58,516 bases of DNA from Calditrichia bacterium (lineage in GTDB: Bacteria; Calditrichota; Calditrichia; Calditrichales; J004), in assembly GCA_027006055.1 (NCBI GenBank), contig JALTKX010000155.1, forward strand, positions 1 to 58,516, given 5' to 3'. A program made the translations under genes and the position numbers. The notes beneath the pieces were generated by a model. That model ran no database searches and was not told where the DNA came from. It was given only the letters and a program-made list of their open reading frames with translations. This document shows positions 36,568-45,646 of this stretch, piece after piece; position 1 is the first letter of the stretch; every line of letters begins with the position of its first letter.

Positions 36568-37260
36568 ATGAGCCAGACCGTAATAAAGCTGGGGCGAAAG
36601 CTCAAGGGTGTAAAAGATCATAATGTCTACCCGGGCAGGCCCTTTGACAAGGATATTAAGAACGAGGCCCTGAATAAAAGCCCGCAACAGATTATCGATG
36701 ACGCCCGCAAAATAAAACAACTCGAGGATCGCCTCCATCTGATGGAAGTGGAATTGCAAAACGCCCGGGAAGAGTCCTTTAAGGCCGGTTATGATGAAGG
36801 CAAGCATCGCACCATGCAGGAGGCGCTAAACAGAATAGAGGCGGTCAGGCTGGAGATGAAACAACAGGAAGAACACTTCCGGGAAACGCTGGAAAATCTG
36901 GAACGCCCCCTGATGATGCTGGCCAGGGAAATGGCCATAGCCGTTATACAAAGCAGGCTAGAGGAAAAGGAAGAAGCCGACCGGGCCCTGATGGATCGTT
37001 TGCGTCTAATGCTGCGGCAGGTGGTGGATCAAAATAATGTATGGATTGAAGTGAACCCCGATCAGTTGAATGTGATAGAGGGACGGGAGCTTAAAGAACA
37101 ACTGAATATGCATGATGACGCGCGGGTCAATATAACCCCGGACCCCGGTCTGAAACCGGGAGAGGCCTTTGTTCAAACGGAGGATTATGTTGTGGATGGA
37201 CGCTTTGAAAACCATCTGCAAAAACTGGACGCCGGACTATCGGGGGAGGAAAGGAAATGA
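36568..37260 (+). CDS. fliH: Flagellar export ATPase regulator FliH
   Basis: A 230-aa FliH: a charged N-terminus with coiled coil (IKQLEDRLHLMEVELQNAREESFKAGYDEGKHR) and a V/A-ATPase E-subunit-like C-terminal half (LAREMAIAVIQSRLEE, WIEVNPDQLNVI, GEAFVQTEDYVVDGRFENHLQKL). It binds and holds FliI. It overlaps fliI by 4 bp (ATGA). Confidence 0.9.
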   Translation: MSQTVIKLGRKLKGVKDHNVYPGRPFDKDIKNEALNKSPQQIIDDARKIKQLEDRLHLMEVELQNAREESFKAGYDEGKHRTMQEALNRIEAVRLEMKQQEEHFRETLENLERPLMMLAREMAIAVIQSRLEEKEEADRALMDRLRLMLRQVVDQNNVWIEVNPDQLNVIEGRELKEQLNMHDDARVNITPDPGLKPGEAFVQTEDYVVDGRFENHLQKLDAGLSGEERK

Positions 37261-38579
37261 GCACCCTGGCCGAACGATTTGAACACTATGCCAACCGTGT
37301 GGCGCATCTGGATCCTATTTTGGTGGATGGTAAGGTGACACGGGCTACCGGTCTGGTAATCGAGGCTTCCTCCAAAACCGGAACGCTGGGGGATATATGC
37401 GAAATCATGCCCGGTAACGGCGCCTCCATCCGTTCGGAAATCGTCGGTTTCCGGGGCCGGAACCTGTTATTGATGCCCCTCGGAGAAACCGTTGGCATCG
37501 CGCCCGGCAGCCGGGTGCGCATACAGCCGGAACCCCTGCGGGTGGCTGTGGGCGAGGCCGTGCTGGGTCGCGTTCTGGATGGACTGGGCCATCCGCTGGA
37601 TGATCGGGGGCCGCTGTTGACGAAACATTATCGCCATGTTTATAACAGTCCGCCGAATCCCCTGCGCCGTCGCAGGATCAGCGAGCGGCTGGAGACGGGA
37701 ATCCGCTCCATTGACGGACTGATTACCCTGGGCAAGGGACAACGAGCGGGTATCTTTGCCGGCAGCGGCGTGGGTAAAAGTGTTCTGCTGGGCATGATGG
37801 CAAAAAACACCGACGCCGACGTCAATGTGATTGCCCTGATTGGCGAGCGGGGACGCGAAGTGCGGGAGTTTATTGAACGCGACCTGGGCGAGGAAGGCCT
37901 GAAACGTTCGGTAGTGGTTGTGGCCACGTCCGACCAGGCGGCGACCATCCGCATTAAGTGCGCCCTGGCGGCCACCACCCTGGCCGAGTATTTCCGCGAT
38001 CAGGGGAAAAATGTGCTGTTGATGATGGACTCCTTAACCCGGGTGGCCATGGCCCAGCGGGAAATAGGGCTGGCTATCGGCGAGCCTCCGGCTTCCAAAG
38101 GCTATACGCCATCGGTGTTTGCGCTGTTGCCGCGTCTGCTGGAAAGGGCCGGAACCAGTGACCGGGGCAGTATTACCGGACTTTACACGGTTCTGGTGGA
38201 TGGCGATGACATGGACGAGCCCATCGCCGACGCGGCGCGTTCCATATTGGACGGACACATTGTGCTCTCGCGCCGCCTGGCCACGCAGGGGCACTTTCCC
38301 GCCGTTGATGTGCTGGAGAGTGTAAGCCGCGTAAAGGGCGATGTTATATCCGATGAGCATAAAAAAATGGCCCAAAAGGTTCTAAGCCAGATGGCGGTGT
38401 ACAGGGAATCCGAAGACCTTATCAATATCGGCGCCTATACCCGGGGAACCAATAAACAGATCGACGCCGCCATGGACAATATAGAAAATATCAACCGTTT
38501 TCTGCGGCAGGATATTGAAGAGGGCAGCCCCTACCTGGGGATGATGGAACAATTGAGGAAAATAAGCGCCGGAGCGTAG
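37257..38579 (+). CDS. fliI: Flagellum-specific export ATPase FliI
   Basis: A 440-aa ATPase related to the F1 beta subunit. The P-loop is AGSGVGKSVLLG (about 168-179), with Walker B VLLMMDSLTRVAMAQRE, and the EPPASKGYTPSVF region typical of FliI/YscN. It energises substrate unloading at the export gate. Overlaps fliH by 4 bp. Confidence 0.97.
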   Translation: MSTLAERFEHYANRVAHLDPILVDGKVTRATGLVIEASSKTGTLGDICEIMPGNGASIRSEIVGFRGRNLLLMPLGETVGIAPGSRVRIQPEPLRVAVGEAVLGRVLDGLGHPLDDRGPLLTKHYRHVYNSPPNPLRRRRISERLETGIRSIDGLITLGKGQRAGIFAGSGVGKSVLLGMMAKNTDADVNVIALIGERGREVREFIERDLGEEGLKRSVVVVATSDQAATIRIKCALAATTLAEYFRDQGKNVLLMMDSLTRVAMAQREIGLAIGEPPASKGYTPSVFALLPRLLERAGTSDRGSITGLYTVLVDGDDMDEPIADAARSILDGHIVLSRRLATQGHFPAVDVLESVSRVKGDVISDEHKKMAQKVLSQMAVYRESEDLINIGAYTRGTNKQIDAAMDNIENINRFLRQDIEEGSPYLGMMEQLRKISAGA

Positions 38580-38580
38580 G

Positions 38581-39024
38581 GTGGCCCGTTTTAATTTTAA
38601 AATGCAACGTTTGCTGGAAATACGCAAACATCTTGAAAATGAAAAAGCACTGGAGGTGCACATGGCGGAAATGGTTCTTGTTGAAAAGGAAAAGGAACTG
38701 GAATTGCTGGAGTCCGAGAAAAGGGAGTTGATGTCCCGGCGGGATGCCAGCGATACGGTTGACCTGACCCTGACACAGATGTTTCATGACTATCTGCGGC
38801 AAAAAAACAATCAGATTGCCCAACAGCATGGTAAAATTCGCGAAGCCCGGAAGGAAACCGACGCCAGGCGCAAGGAGCTTGTGCAAAAAGTGCAGGAGAG
38901 AAAATCCATAGAACTGCTTAAGGAAAAAAAGTATCTGGAGTTTAAAAAAGAGCTTAATAAAAAACTGGCCCTGTTTGAAAACGAAGTGGCCCTGCGCCGC
39001 CAATTAAATAAGGAAACCGTGTAA
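38581..39024 (+). CDS. fliJ: Flagellar export chaperone-like protein FliJ
   Basis: A 147-aa all-helical coiled coil starting at GTG 38581 (FNFKMQRLLEIRKHLENEKALEVH is the usual FliJ opening). Sequence is low in conservation beyond this; identity rests on the opening, size and position after fliI. It is expected to insert in the FliI ring and contact FlhA. Confidence 0.88.
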   Translation: MARFNFKMQRLLEIRKHLENEKALEVHMAEMVLVEKEKELELLESEKRELMSRRDASDTVDLTLTQMFHDYLRQKNNQIAQQHGKIREARKETDARRKELVQKVQERKSIELLKEKKYLEFKKELNKKLALFENEVALRRQLNKETV

Positions 39025-39029
39025 GAACG

Positions 39030-39551
39030 ATGAAAGGTTTGTTTGTCTTTTTTATCGGACTCATGCTGAGCGTGGGAATGTTTTACCAGGCGGTTAAGTA
39101 TCTTAAGGAGGAGCAGCAGAAGGCCTTTGCGGAAATAGCCGCGCATGACTCTACCTTTACGCTGGAGCTTCCGCTCTCCGAGGCGGACAGTTTGCGCCTG
39201 ATGCTGGAAAACTACCAAAAGGAGATTGCCCGCCGCGATCAAAAGATGGACAGCCTGACCAACATTACAAAAAACAGTGAGTTGGAAGCCCAAAGAGCCA
39301 AGGCCATGGCCGAAAAACTGGCCCTGGAAAGACAGGCCGAGATCGACAAGGAAGAACAGGCGAAAGTGATGGCTAAAACCTTTTCCAAAATGAAGGTCAA
39401 CCAAATCGCGCCTATTCTGAAAAATCTGGATGACGCCACCATCCTGTTGATATACAGGCATACGGGTAACCGTTTTAAACAAAACATTCTGCTGGCCATT
39501 AATGAAAAACGGGCGGCGGCTTTGACGAAAAACTTTATTACGCAAAGGTAA
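39030..39551 (+). CDS. MotE-like stator chaperone / MgtE-N-like flagellar protein
   Basis: A 173-aa protein with one N-terminal membrane segment (GLFVFFIGLMLSVGMFYQAV), a long charged coiled coil (about 55-120), and a small C-terminal domain with FSKMKVNQIAPILKNLDDATILLIYRHT, which resembles the MgtE intracellular N-terminal (magnesium transporter-like) fold. This layout is that of MotE proteins encoded between fliJ and fliK in many bacteria; these help stator assembly. I call the family by layout and place, not by close identity. Confidence 0.8.
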   Translation: MKGLFVFFIGLMLSVGMFYQAVKYLKEEQQKAFAEIAAHDSTFTLELPLSEADSLRLMLENYQKEIARRDQKMDSLTNITKNSELEAQRAKAMAEKLALERQAEIDKEEQAKVMAKTFSKMKVNQIAPILKNLDDATILLIYRHTGNRFKQNILLAINEKRAAALTKNFITQR

Positions 39552-39555
39552 GCTT

Positions 39556-42378
39556 ATGAAGAATTTAAACATCGGAGAGATGCTTAAACCGGCCGGAAGC
39601 GGTAAGGCTCAGGCCTTGCAGCCCAAAAACAGTCCCGGGAAAAAGGGACAAGCCTTTGCTCGTCTTATACAAAACAGCGCGGTCTCTGTAAAAAAACAGA
39701 GCGCGGCGCCGGGGGGCGCGCGGCAGATGGCCCATATTAAGATTAAAGCAAATTCAGGGACATTGCTTGCGCCCGCGAAGGGTAAGGCTCCCGATTTAGG
39801 TTCCGCCTCCGGTGCTTTAAAAAAATCCCTTATAAAAAAGAACCCGCAAGCTAAGGCGGGTGGCACCGCCCCGGAGACGGGGCCGACGTTTGTGGCGGCC
39901 AATGTGCCCGGTTCCCTGAAACAATTTATCCGGGATGTTGCCGCATCCGGTGCGGATATGAAAGCTTTGAGTTCCGATAACAGGAAGATGCTGTTCTCTA
40001 TGGTTAAGACACTGGAGTCGACCCTGACCGGTCAAAAATCCGGAAGCGCCGCGGGCGGGAAGAGTGTTTCTGCATCATTCACAATGATGGAAAAAGGTAC
40101 AGACAGGCCCGTTCGTATGGAAAAAAGCGGTGATGTGATTCGTCTGGTGGCGCCGGCGGAGTTGCGCACCTCCCTGAACCGAATGAAACCGGCCCTTAAA
40201 CAGATGCTGCAAAAATATTTTAAACCCGCGGGGGATAGCAATGCCGGGCCTTTAAAATTGAAAATATCCTATAAGGAAAATATGCCGGAGGCGGAAGAAA
40301 CAGCCTCCCGGCAAAAATCGGGAAAGGGCAGACCTTCCGTGAAGGGCGGGGTTGCACCCCCGGCGCCTTCAGCCGATAAAAAAGGTCACACCGCCTCCGT
40401 CCCGGATAAAGGTGGCCGGGCCCCGGCATCAGGTGGGAAGGAAACGACGGGAACGCCGAGCGCTTCCGCTTCTTCCACGGGCATAAAGTTAAAGGGAACG
40501 CCCGCGTCTGTTAAGGATGGGGTTGCGTCCCCGGCGTCTTCAGCCGATAAAAAAGGTCAGTCCGCCTCCGTCGCGGATAAAGCGGGCCGGGCTCCGGCAT
40601 CAGTGGGGAAGGGAACGACGGGAACGCCGGACGCATCCGCTTCTTCCACGGGCATAAAGTTAAAGGGAACGGTCGCGCCTGTTAAGGACAGGGTTGCGCC
40701 GGCGTCTTCAGCCGATAAAAAAGGTCAGTCTGCCTCCGTCCCGGATAAAGCGGCCCGGACTCCGGCATCAGTGGGGAAGGAAACGACGGAAACGCCGGGC
40801 ACTACCGCTTCTTCCACGGGCATAAAGTTAAAGGGAACGGCCGCGCCTGTTAAGGACGGGGTTTCACCGCTGGCGCCCTCGGTCGATAAAAAAGGTAAGT
40901 CCGCCTCCGTCCCGGATAAAGATGGCCGGACTCCGGCATCAGTGGGGAAAGAAACGACGGGAACGCCAAGCGCCTCCGCTTCGACGACAGGCAGGAAGGT
41001 GAAGGGAGAAAACGGTGTGTCCGTTAAAGGCGCGGTGGCCTCTGCCGGTGAAAAGAACACAACCGTTCGGGAACGGGGAAAAGCGATGCCTAAAACAGAG
41101 ACCGCTGTTGCGGATGAATTTAAGGCGGATAAGAAAAATCGAACGCCCCTTAAGGCGGAAATGAGACCAATGCCGGAACAAAAGCAGATGTTGGAGAAAA
41201 AGGAAAGCCCGGTGGTGACCGCGAAAAAGACCCCGCCGGGAGCGGAAAAACAGCTACGGGAAGCGGCTCCCTCGGAGAAGGGCGGCCCCGGTGAAAGGGT
41301 CTCCTTAAAAGACGGGCCCAAAGAGTTTACCAATGAAAGTGTGAAGAAGAGGACTCCGTTGAGTGCAAAAGGCGCGTTCGCCGCGCAAAAGACGGAAGTT
41401 CCCATAAATGAAGCTTCCGCCACCCGTGAGCGGACGGATATAAAAGCGGATCAGGCGCGTCTTTCCGCCGGAGAAGAGGCGAAAAGCGGCGGTGCCGCGG
41501 AAAAAACGTTATCGGCTTCTACTCCGGTAAAGGAGGCGGCTGTTAAAAAGAGCGTTTCAGAGAAAGCCGGGGCTAAGGCAGCCTCCCCGCAAAAAACGGA
41601 TGTGTCCGGTGATGAAATGACGGAGAAAACCACCAGGTTGACGCCGGAAAAAAGCGGCGCGCGCCCGTTAAATGCGGATGAGGCCCGGATGAGCGCCTCT
41701 CACAGGGAAAACGCGCGCGTCACTCCCTCGAGGGTAAGCGAAAGCCGGCCGGCACAGGGGGCGGCAACGGCGGAAAAGAACGCGGATACTCCCAAAAACA
41801 GCAGCGGGGAGAACAGTGGAAACGCCTTTAAGGAGAGCAGCCCTTCCGCTAACACACAACGGGTGGAGCATACTTCGCCCGATGAAAACGGCAAAGTGGA
41901 TTTTACGCGCCATATGCGGGAAGCCGTCAGGGACGTGCATCCGGCAAGCGGCGGGCAACGCACGCAACCGCCACTGAAAACACAAAACCTGGTGGATATA
42001 ATTGCCAGGCACCGAAACCGTGTTTTGGGCAATCAACGCATGATTGTGGACGGCGGGGCCCTGGGCGATCTGGATGTGCGCATTGAGGAACAGGCCAGGG
42101 GCAAGGCTTTGCATATCTATGTGGATAATGAAAGCGCCCGGCAGGAAGTGCAAAAAATGGCTCCGGCCATACTTAACGGATTGCAGGCCAGGGACATTCC
42201 CCTGACAGGCGTGGTAGTGGATTATGACAAAAACCGTGACGGCCAAAAGGGCCCTCGGCAAAAACCACAGGAGAAAAACATAACCATAAACAAAAAGGAG
42301 GAAGAGAATGAAGAACATTCATCCCATATAAGGTCACCAAGAAAATACGGTTACAATACCGTTGAATTTGTGGCATAA
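39556..42378 (+). CDS. fliK: Hook-length control protein FliK with internal tandem repeats
   Basis: A 940-aa protein, about twice the usual FliK length. The N-terminal two thirds is low-complexity and rich in K, A, S, T, P and G. It includes four imperfect 56-58-residue repeats at about 261-488 (units containing DKKG, SASVPDK, GKETTGTP and STGIKLKG). The C-terminal Flg_hook domain (about 830-905: LGDLDVRIEEQARG, LHIYVDNESARQEVQKMAP, GLQARDIPLTGVVV) is well kept. FliK switches export from hook to filament and measures hook length with its central region, so repeat number could set hook length here. Confidence 0.9.
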   Translation: MKNLNIGEMLKPAGSGKAQALQPKNSPGKKGQAFARLIQNSAVSVKKQSAAPGGARQMAHIKIKANSGTLLAPAKGKAPDLGSASGALKKSLIKKNPQAKAGGTAPETGPTFVAANVPGSLKQFIRDVAASGADMKALSSDNRKMLFSMVKTLESTLTGQKSGSAAGGKSVSASFTMMEKGTDRPVRMEKSGDVIRLVAPAELRTSLNRMKPALKQMLQKYFKPAGDSNAGPLKLKISYKENMPEAEETASRQKSGKGRPSVKGGVAPPAPSADKKGHTASVPDKGGRAPASGGKETTGTPSASASSTGIKLKGTPASVKDGVASPASSADKKGQSASVADKAGRAPASVGKGTTGTPDASASSTGIKLKGTVAPVKDRVAPASSADKKGQSASVPDKAARTPASVGKETTETPGTTASSTGIKLKGTAAPVKDGVSPLAPSVDKKGKSASVPDKDGRTPASVGKETTGTPSASASTTGRKVKGENGVSVKGAVASAGEKNTTVRERGKAMPKTETAVADEFKADKKNRTPLKAEMRPMPEQKQMLEKKESPVVTAKKTPPGAEKQLREAAPSEKGGPGERVSLKDGPKEFTNESVKKRTPLSAKGAFAAQKTEVPINEASATRERTDIKADQARLSAGEEAKSGGAAEKTLSASTPVKEAAVKKSVSEKAGAKAASPQKTDVSGDEMTEKTTRLTPEKSGARPLNADEARMSASHRENARVTPSRVSESRPAQGAATAEKNADTPKNSSGENSGNAFKESSPSANTQRVEHTSPDENGKVDFTRHMREAVRDVHPASGGQRTQPPLKTQNLVDIIARHRNRVLGNQRMIVDGGALGDLDVRIEEQARGKALHIYVDNESARQEVQKMAPAILNGLQARDIPLTGVVVDYDKNRDGQKGPRQKPQEKNITINKKEEENEEHSSHIRSPRKYGYNTVEFVA
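40336..41019 (+). repeat. Four tandem ~171-bp coding repeats in fliK
   Basis: Units begin near 40336, 40507, 40678 and 40846 and are 171, 171, 168 and 174 bp long. They share long identical blocks such as the one encoding SADKKG and the one encoding STGIKLKGT. All keep the frame. The closeness of the copies at DNA level suggests recent duplication and makes the array prone to gain or loss of whole units. Confidence 0.85.
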
Positions 42379-42393
42379 CAGAAAGGAAAAACA

Positions 42394-43083
42394 ATGGATA
42401 CCGGTTCCATAAACACAGCCACCACGGGCACAAGCGCTCTCTCCGATACCAGGGTATTTCAAAACAGCCTGGGTAAGGAGGAGTTTTTAAAACTGCTTGT
42501 GGTACAGCTCCAGAATCAGGACCCCCTGTCGCCCTTGGAAAGTCAGGAGTTTTCAGCGCAATTGGCCCAGTTTAGTTCCGTGGAACAGCTGACCAATATT
42601 GACAACAATCTGGAAGAGAGCATTCAATCGAACGTTGTTCTCAGTCAGACGATCAATAACACGCTGGCAACCACCCTGATAGGCAAGCAGGTGACGGCGG
42701 CGGGCAACCAGGTTGAGCTAGTTGAGGGAACGCCTGCAAAGGTTTCCTTTGAACTGCAAACCGCCGCCCAGGACGTTACCGTCACCATCACCGATAGCGC
42801 GGGCAATGTGGTACGCACCCTGGAAGGGCAAGGCCTGAACTCCGGCATACAAAGCCTGGAATGGGACGGTCGGGATGACGACGGCGTCGCCGTTCCGGAC
42901 GGGATATACAGCTTTAGCGTTAAGGCGACGGACGCCACGGGCGCGGAGATTGTATCGCAGCCCCTGATTCGAGGCGTTGCCGGCTCACTGCTTTATAGCG
43001 GGGGCGCCGCTTATCTGCGGATTGGCGCGCTTAACGTGAGCTTTGGAGATGTGCTGGAAATAAGCGGCGGATTGGGAGGATAA
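42394..43083 (+). CDS. flgD: Flagellar hook capping protein FlgD
   Basis: A 229-aa scaffold for hook assembly: LGKEEFLKLLVVQLQNQDPL and FSAQLAQFSSVEQLTNI form the conserved N-terminal part, and a FlgD immunoglobulin-like part carries SLEWDGRDDDGVAVPDGIYSF (FlgD Ig/Tudor). AAAGGAA precedes the ATG. Confidence 0.96.
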   Translation: MDTGSINTATTGTSALSDTRVFQNSLGKEEFLKLLVVQLQNQDPLSPLESQEFSAQLAQFSSVEQLTNIDNNLEESIQSNVVLSQTINNTLATTLIGKQVTAAGNQVELVEGTPAKVSFELQTAAQDVTVTITDSAGNVVRTLEGQGLNSGIQSLEWDGRDDDGVAVPDGIYSFSVKATDATGAEIVSQPLIRGVAGSLLYSGGAAYLRIGALNVSFGDVLEISGGLGG

Positions 43084-43084
43084 T

Positions 43085-43489
43085 ATGAAAGCGGCCGATC
43101 TGCAAATACGCGCGGCGCATATAGGCGCCCCGCAAAAAATACGCCAACCACAAAACACACCTAAAAATCCGGCACAGGTTGCCGGGCCGCGGGTTGACTT
43201 TGGCGACATGCTGAAAAAACAGGTGGATCAGGACAGGCAGGTGCAGTTTTCCGCGCACGCGGCTAAACGCCTGCAGGACCGTTCGCTTGAGCTGACGCCG
43301 GACAGGCTGGAAAGGCTGAATGAAGGCGTGAAACAGGCTGACGCCAAAGGGGCGGTTAATTCCCTGGTTTTGGTGGATGACACGGCCTTTGTGGTAAGCG
43401 TAAGGAATAACACGGTGATTACCGCTCTCGACAAATCGGGAACGACGGGAAAGGTTTTCACCAATATCGATAGCGTAGCTATTATGTAA
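43085..43489 (+). CDS. Flagellar operon protein, TIGR02530 family
   Basis: A 134-aa protein of the family found between flgD and flgE in many non-enteric operons. The signature is VQFSAHAAKRLQDRSLELTP followed by LNEGVKQADAKGAVNSLVLVDDTAFVVSVRNNTVITALD. The biochemical role is not settled; position suggests hook assembly. GGAGG lies just before the ATG, overlapping the end of flgD. Confidence 0.88.
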   Translation: MKAADLQIRAAHIGAPQKIRQPQNTPKNPAQVAGPRVDFGDMLKKQVDQDRQVQFSAHAAKRLQDRSLELTPDRLERLNEGVKQADAKGAVNSLVLVDDTAFVVSVRNNTVITALDKSGTTGKVFTNIDSVAIM

Positions 43490-43514
43490 ATAACAGAAAC
43501 CGGGCTGGACCCAG

Positions 43515-43526
43515 GGAAAATTTTCC
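43515..43526. repeat. 12-bp perfect palindrome upstream of flgE
   Basis: GGAAAATTTTCC is fully symmetric and lies 60 bp before the flgE start in a 96-bp gap. It could be a regulator site or a short hairpin; no T-run follows, so it is not a terminator. The flgE ribosome site (AAGGAGG, 43571-43577) is the strongest in the operon. Confidence 0.4.
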
Positions 43527-43585
43527 GAGGGAAGCCCTTGATGCCGCCGAACGATTGACGCGGTAATCTCAAGGAGGAATATATT

Positions 43586-45583
43586 ATGTTAAAGTCTTTA
43601 AGTTCCGGTGTATCCGGATTGCGTAACTATCAGATGAAAATCGATGTGTTGGGTAACAACATTGCCAATGTAAATACCGTGGGTTTTAAGGGCTCGCGCA
43701 TTAATTTTAGCGAAGCCCTGAACCAGACGCTGAAAAATGCCAAGCCCGGCGTGGGCACGGGTTTTATTAACCCGGTTCAGGTGGGCCTGGGAATGAACAC
43801 ATCTTCCATAGAAAATATCTTTACCCAGGGCGCTCTGGAAAATACGGGTGTTTCCACCGACCTGGCCCTGGAAGGGGAAGGCTTTTTTATGCTCAAAAAC
43901 GGCGATACCAACCTCTTTACCCGCGCCGGGAATTTTTTCTTTAATACAGAGGGCAAGCTGGTTAACCAAAAAGGTCTGGCGGTTCAGGGCTGGTTGCTGC
44001 CCTTGGCGGATAACGCGGGCGGCCTGGGCTTTGGCAATACGTCGGATATTACCATCGATTTTGATATGGCCTCTCCGGCTAACGCCACGCAAAATGTCTA
44101 TCTGACCGGTAATATCAACGCCGGCAACCAAACCGTGGCCGAAGTGTGGGAGTCGCCCAAAGCCTATATTGAGCGGGCCATCGTTACCGGCAGCGGCACC
44201 GCCCCCACCTATCCGGTTACCATAACCGCCGGTAGCAACGATGAATTCTCCATTGTCATTCAGGATAACGCCACTTCGTCCATACAGGGAGATTTGACCC
44301 TGTCCGCCGGTAGTTACGCGGATGTGGATGCCCTAGTGACCGAAATAAATACCCAGATTGCGGCAACCTCGAATATCAGCAACCGCGTTACGGCGGTTAA
44401 CAACGGGGGAACATTGGAGTTTCAACAGGTGAATGGTGACGAAAACACTACCATCACCATTAATGACGGCACAAACAGTGCCCTGGCCAGCATCGGTTAT
44501 GCGGATGGCGACAGTGATTCGGCCGCCATTGCCTCTTCCACCACCGCGCTGAATGATCTGTTGGAAAATACCACTTTTCTTGAGGGACTTCAGGACGGAG
44601 ATAAAATAGATATTTCGGGCACCAACCCCGATGGCAGCGCGGTAACCTCTACCTTTACCTATGGCGCGACCAATGACGGCACTACCCTGGGAGACCTGGT
44701 GACCGTTTTGGGCAACAGCTATAGCGGCGTTACGGTCAGCCTGAGCGATGGCATTATAACTATGACCGACGATGTTCCGGGCGATAGCGAAACCACGGTC
44801 ACTCTGGCCAATAATACAAATAACACCGGTTCGATGACCTTCCCCGGGTTTGTAAACCCCGTTCCCGGTAATACGGGAAAAGCTACAGCTTCCGTGTTGG
44901 TGTACGACTCTCTCGGCGCCAGCCAAAACCTGATTTTGGAATTTACCAATACCGGTTCCAATAACGAATGGACCTGGCAGGCCACCACCACGGGCGACGC
45001 CTCCATAGCTAGCGGCGGATCGGGCAGGGTGACCTTTGATCAAAGCGGTAACCTGACCTCCTTTACCTATGACGGCGGTGTGAACCAGCTTACCCTGAAT
45101 CCCGGGAACGGCGCCGCGCAGACCTCCATTTTACTGCATGCGCAAAGCACGGCGGAATCCACCGGTATCACTCAGTTTGAAGCCGTATCCACCCTTACCG
45201 TGAGCGAACAGGATGGTAATCCCTCGGGAGAGTTGATTGGTATAACCATCGACCGCGATGGCGTTATCTCCGGTTCCTTTAGCAATGGGGATATCCAAAG
45301 CATGGCGCGCATTGCCCTGGCCCAGTTTGCCAACAATGTGGGGCTTAGCGATCTGGGCGACGGTTTATATGCCAAAAGTATCGCCTCCGGCGATCCCATG
45401 ATTATAAATCCCGAGGCGGATTTATCCACCGGCGTCGTTTCCGGCGCGCTGGAGATGTCCAATGTTGACCTGGCCGAAGAGTTCACCCAGATGATCACCG
45501 CCCAGCGGGGATTTCAGGCGAATGCCAAGGTTATTACCACCGCGGACACAATTCTTGATGAATTGATCCGTTTGAAACGATAA
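43586..45583 (+). CDS. flgE: Flagellar hook protein FlgE
   Basis: A 665-aa hook subunit, larger than the ~400-aa enteric form. N-terminal D0: LKSLSSGVSGLRNYQMKIDVLGNNIANVNTVGFKGSR, given here as three overlapping motifs (SGVSGLRNYQ, VLGNNIANVNT, GFKGSR). The middle (about 200-450) is Thr/Asn/Asp-rich with strand repeats expected to be surface exposed. The C-terminal end (EFTQMITAQRGFQANAKVI, then ADTILDELI) closes D0. The strong ribosome site fits a highly made structural protein. Confidence 0.96.
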   Translation: MLKSLSSGVSGLRNYQMKIDVLGNNIANVNTVGFKGSRINFSEALNQTLKNAKPGVGTGFINPVQVGLGMNTSSIENIFTQGALENTGVSTDLALEGEGFFMLKNGDTNLFTRAGNFFFNTEGKLVNQKGLAVQGWLLPLADNAGGLGFGNTSDITIDFDMASPANATQNVYLTGNINAGNQTVAEVWESPKAYIERAIVTGSGTAPTYPVTITAGSNDEFSIVIQDNATSSIQGDLTLSAGSYADVDALVTEINTQIAATSNISNRVTAVNNGGTLEFQQVNGDENTTITINDGTNSALASIGYADGDSDSAAIASSTTALNDLLENTTFLEGLQDGDKIDISGTNPDGSAVTSTFTYGATNDGTTLGDLVTVLGNSYSGVTVSLSDGIITMTDDVPGDSETTVTLANNTNNTGSMTFPGFVNPVPGNTGKATASVLVYDSLGASQNLILEFTNTGSNNEWTWQATTTGDASIASGGSGRVTFDQSGNLTSFTYDGGVNQLTLNPGNGAAQTSILLHAQSTAESTGITQFEAVSTLTVSEQDGNPSGELIGITIDRDGVISGSFSNGDIQSMARIALAQFANNVGLSDLGDGLYAKSIASGDPMIINPEADLSTGVVSGALEMSNVDLAEEFTQMITAQRGFQANAKVITTADTILDELIRLKR

Positions 45584-45592
45584 TAAATAATG

Positions 45593-45626
45593 CCGGCGTC
45601 ACAATACAGGTGGCGCCGGTTATTTT
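45593..45626 (+). terminator. Rho-independent terminator between flgE and motA
   Basis: A 10-bp stem CCGGCGTCAC (45593-45602) pairs with GTGGCGCCGG (45610-45619) with one G-U pair and a 7-base loop, followed by TTATTTT. Only 20 bp separate it from the motA ATG, so motA and motB need either partial readthrough or a promoter within flgE. Confidence 0.75.
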
Positions 45627-45646
45627 AACACTTTAAGGAGTATCAG

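Noticed and set aside
38811..39572. A 253-codon minus-strand frame across fliJ and the MotE-like gene
   Set aside because: Both + strand genes are well supported by order and motifs; the antisense frame has no ribosome site or family features.
43502..43514. Possible hairpin GGG-CTGGA-CCC after the TIGR02530 gene
   Set aside because: A three-base stem without a T-run is too weak to call.
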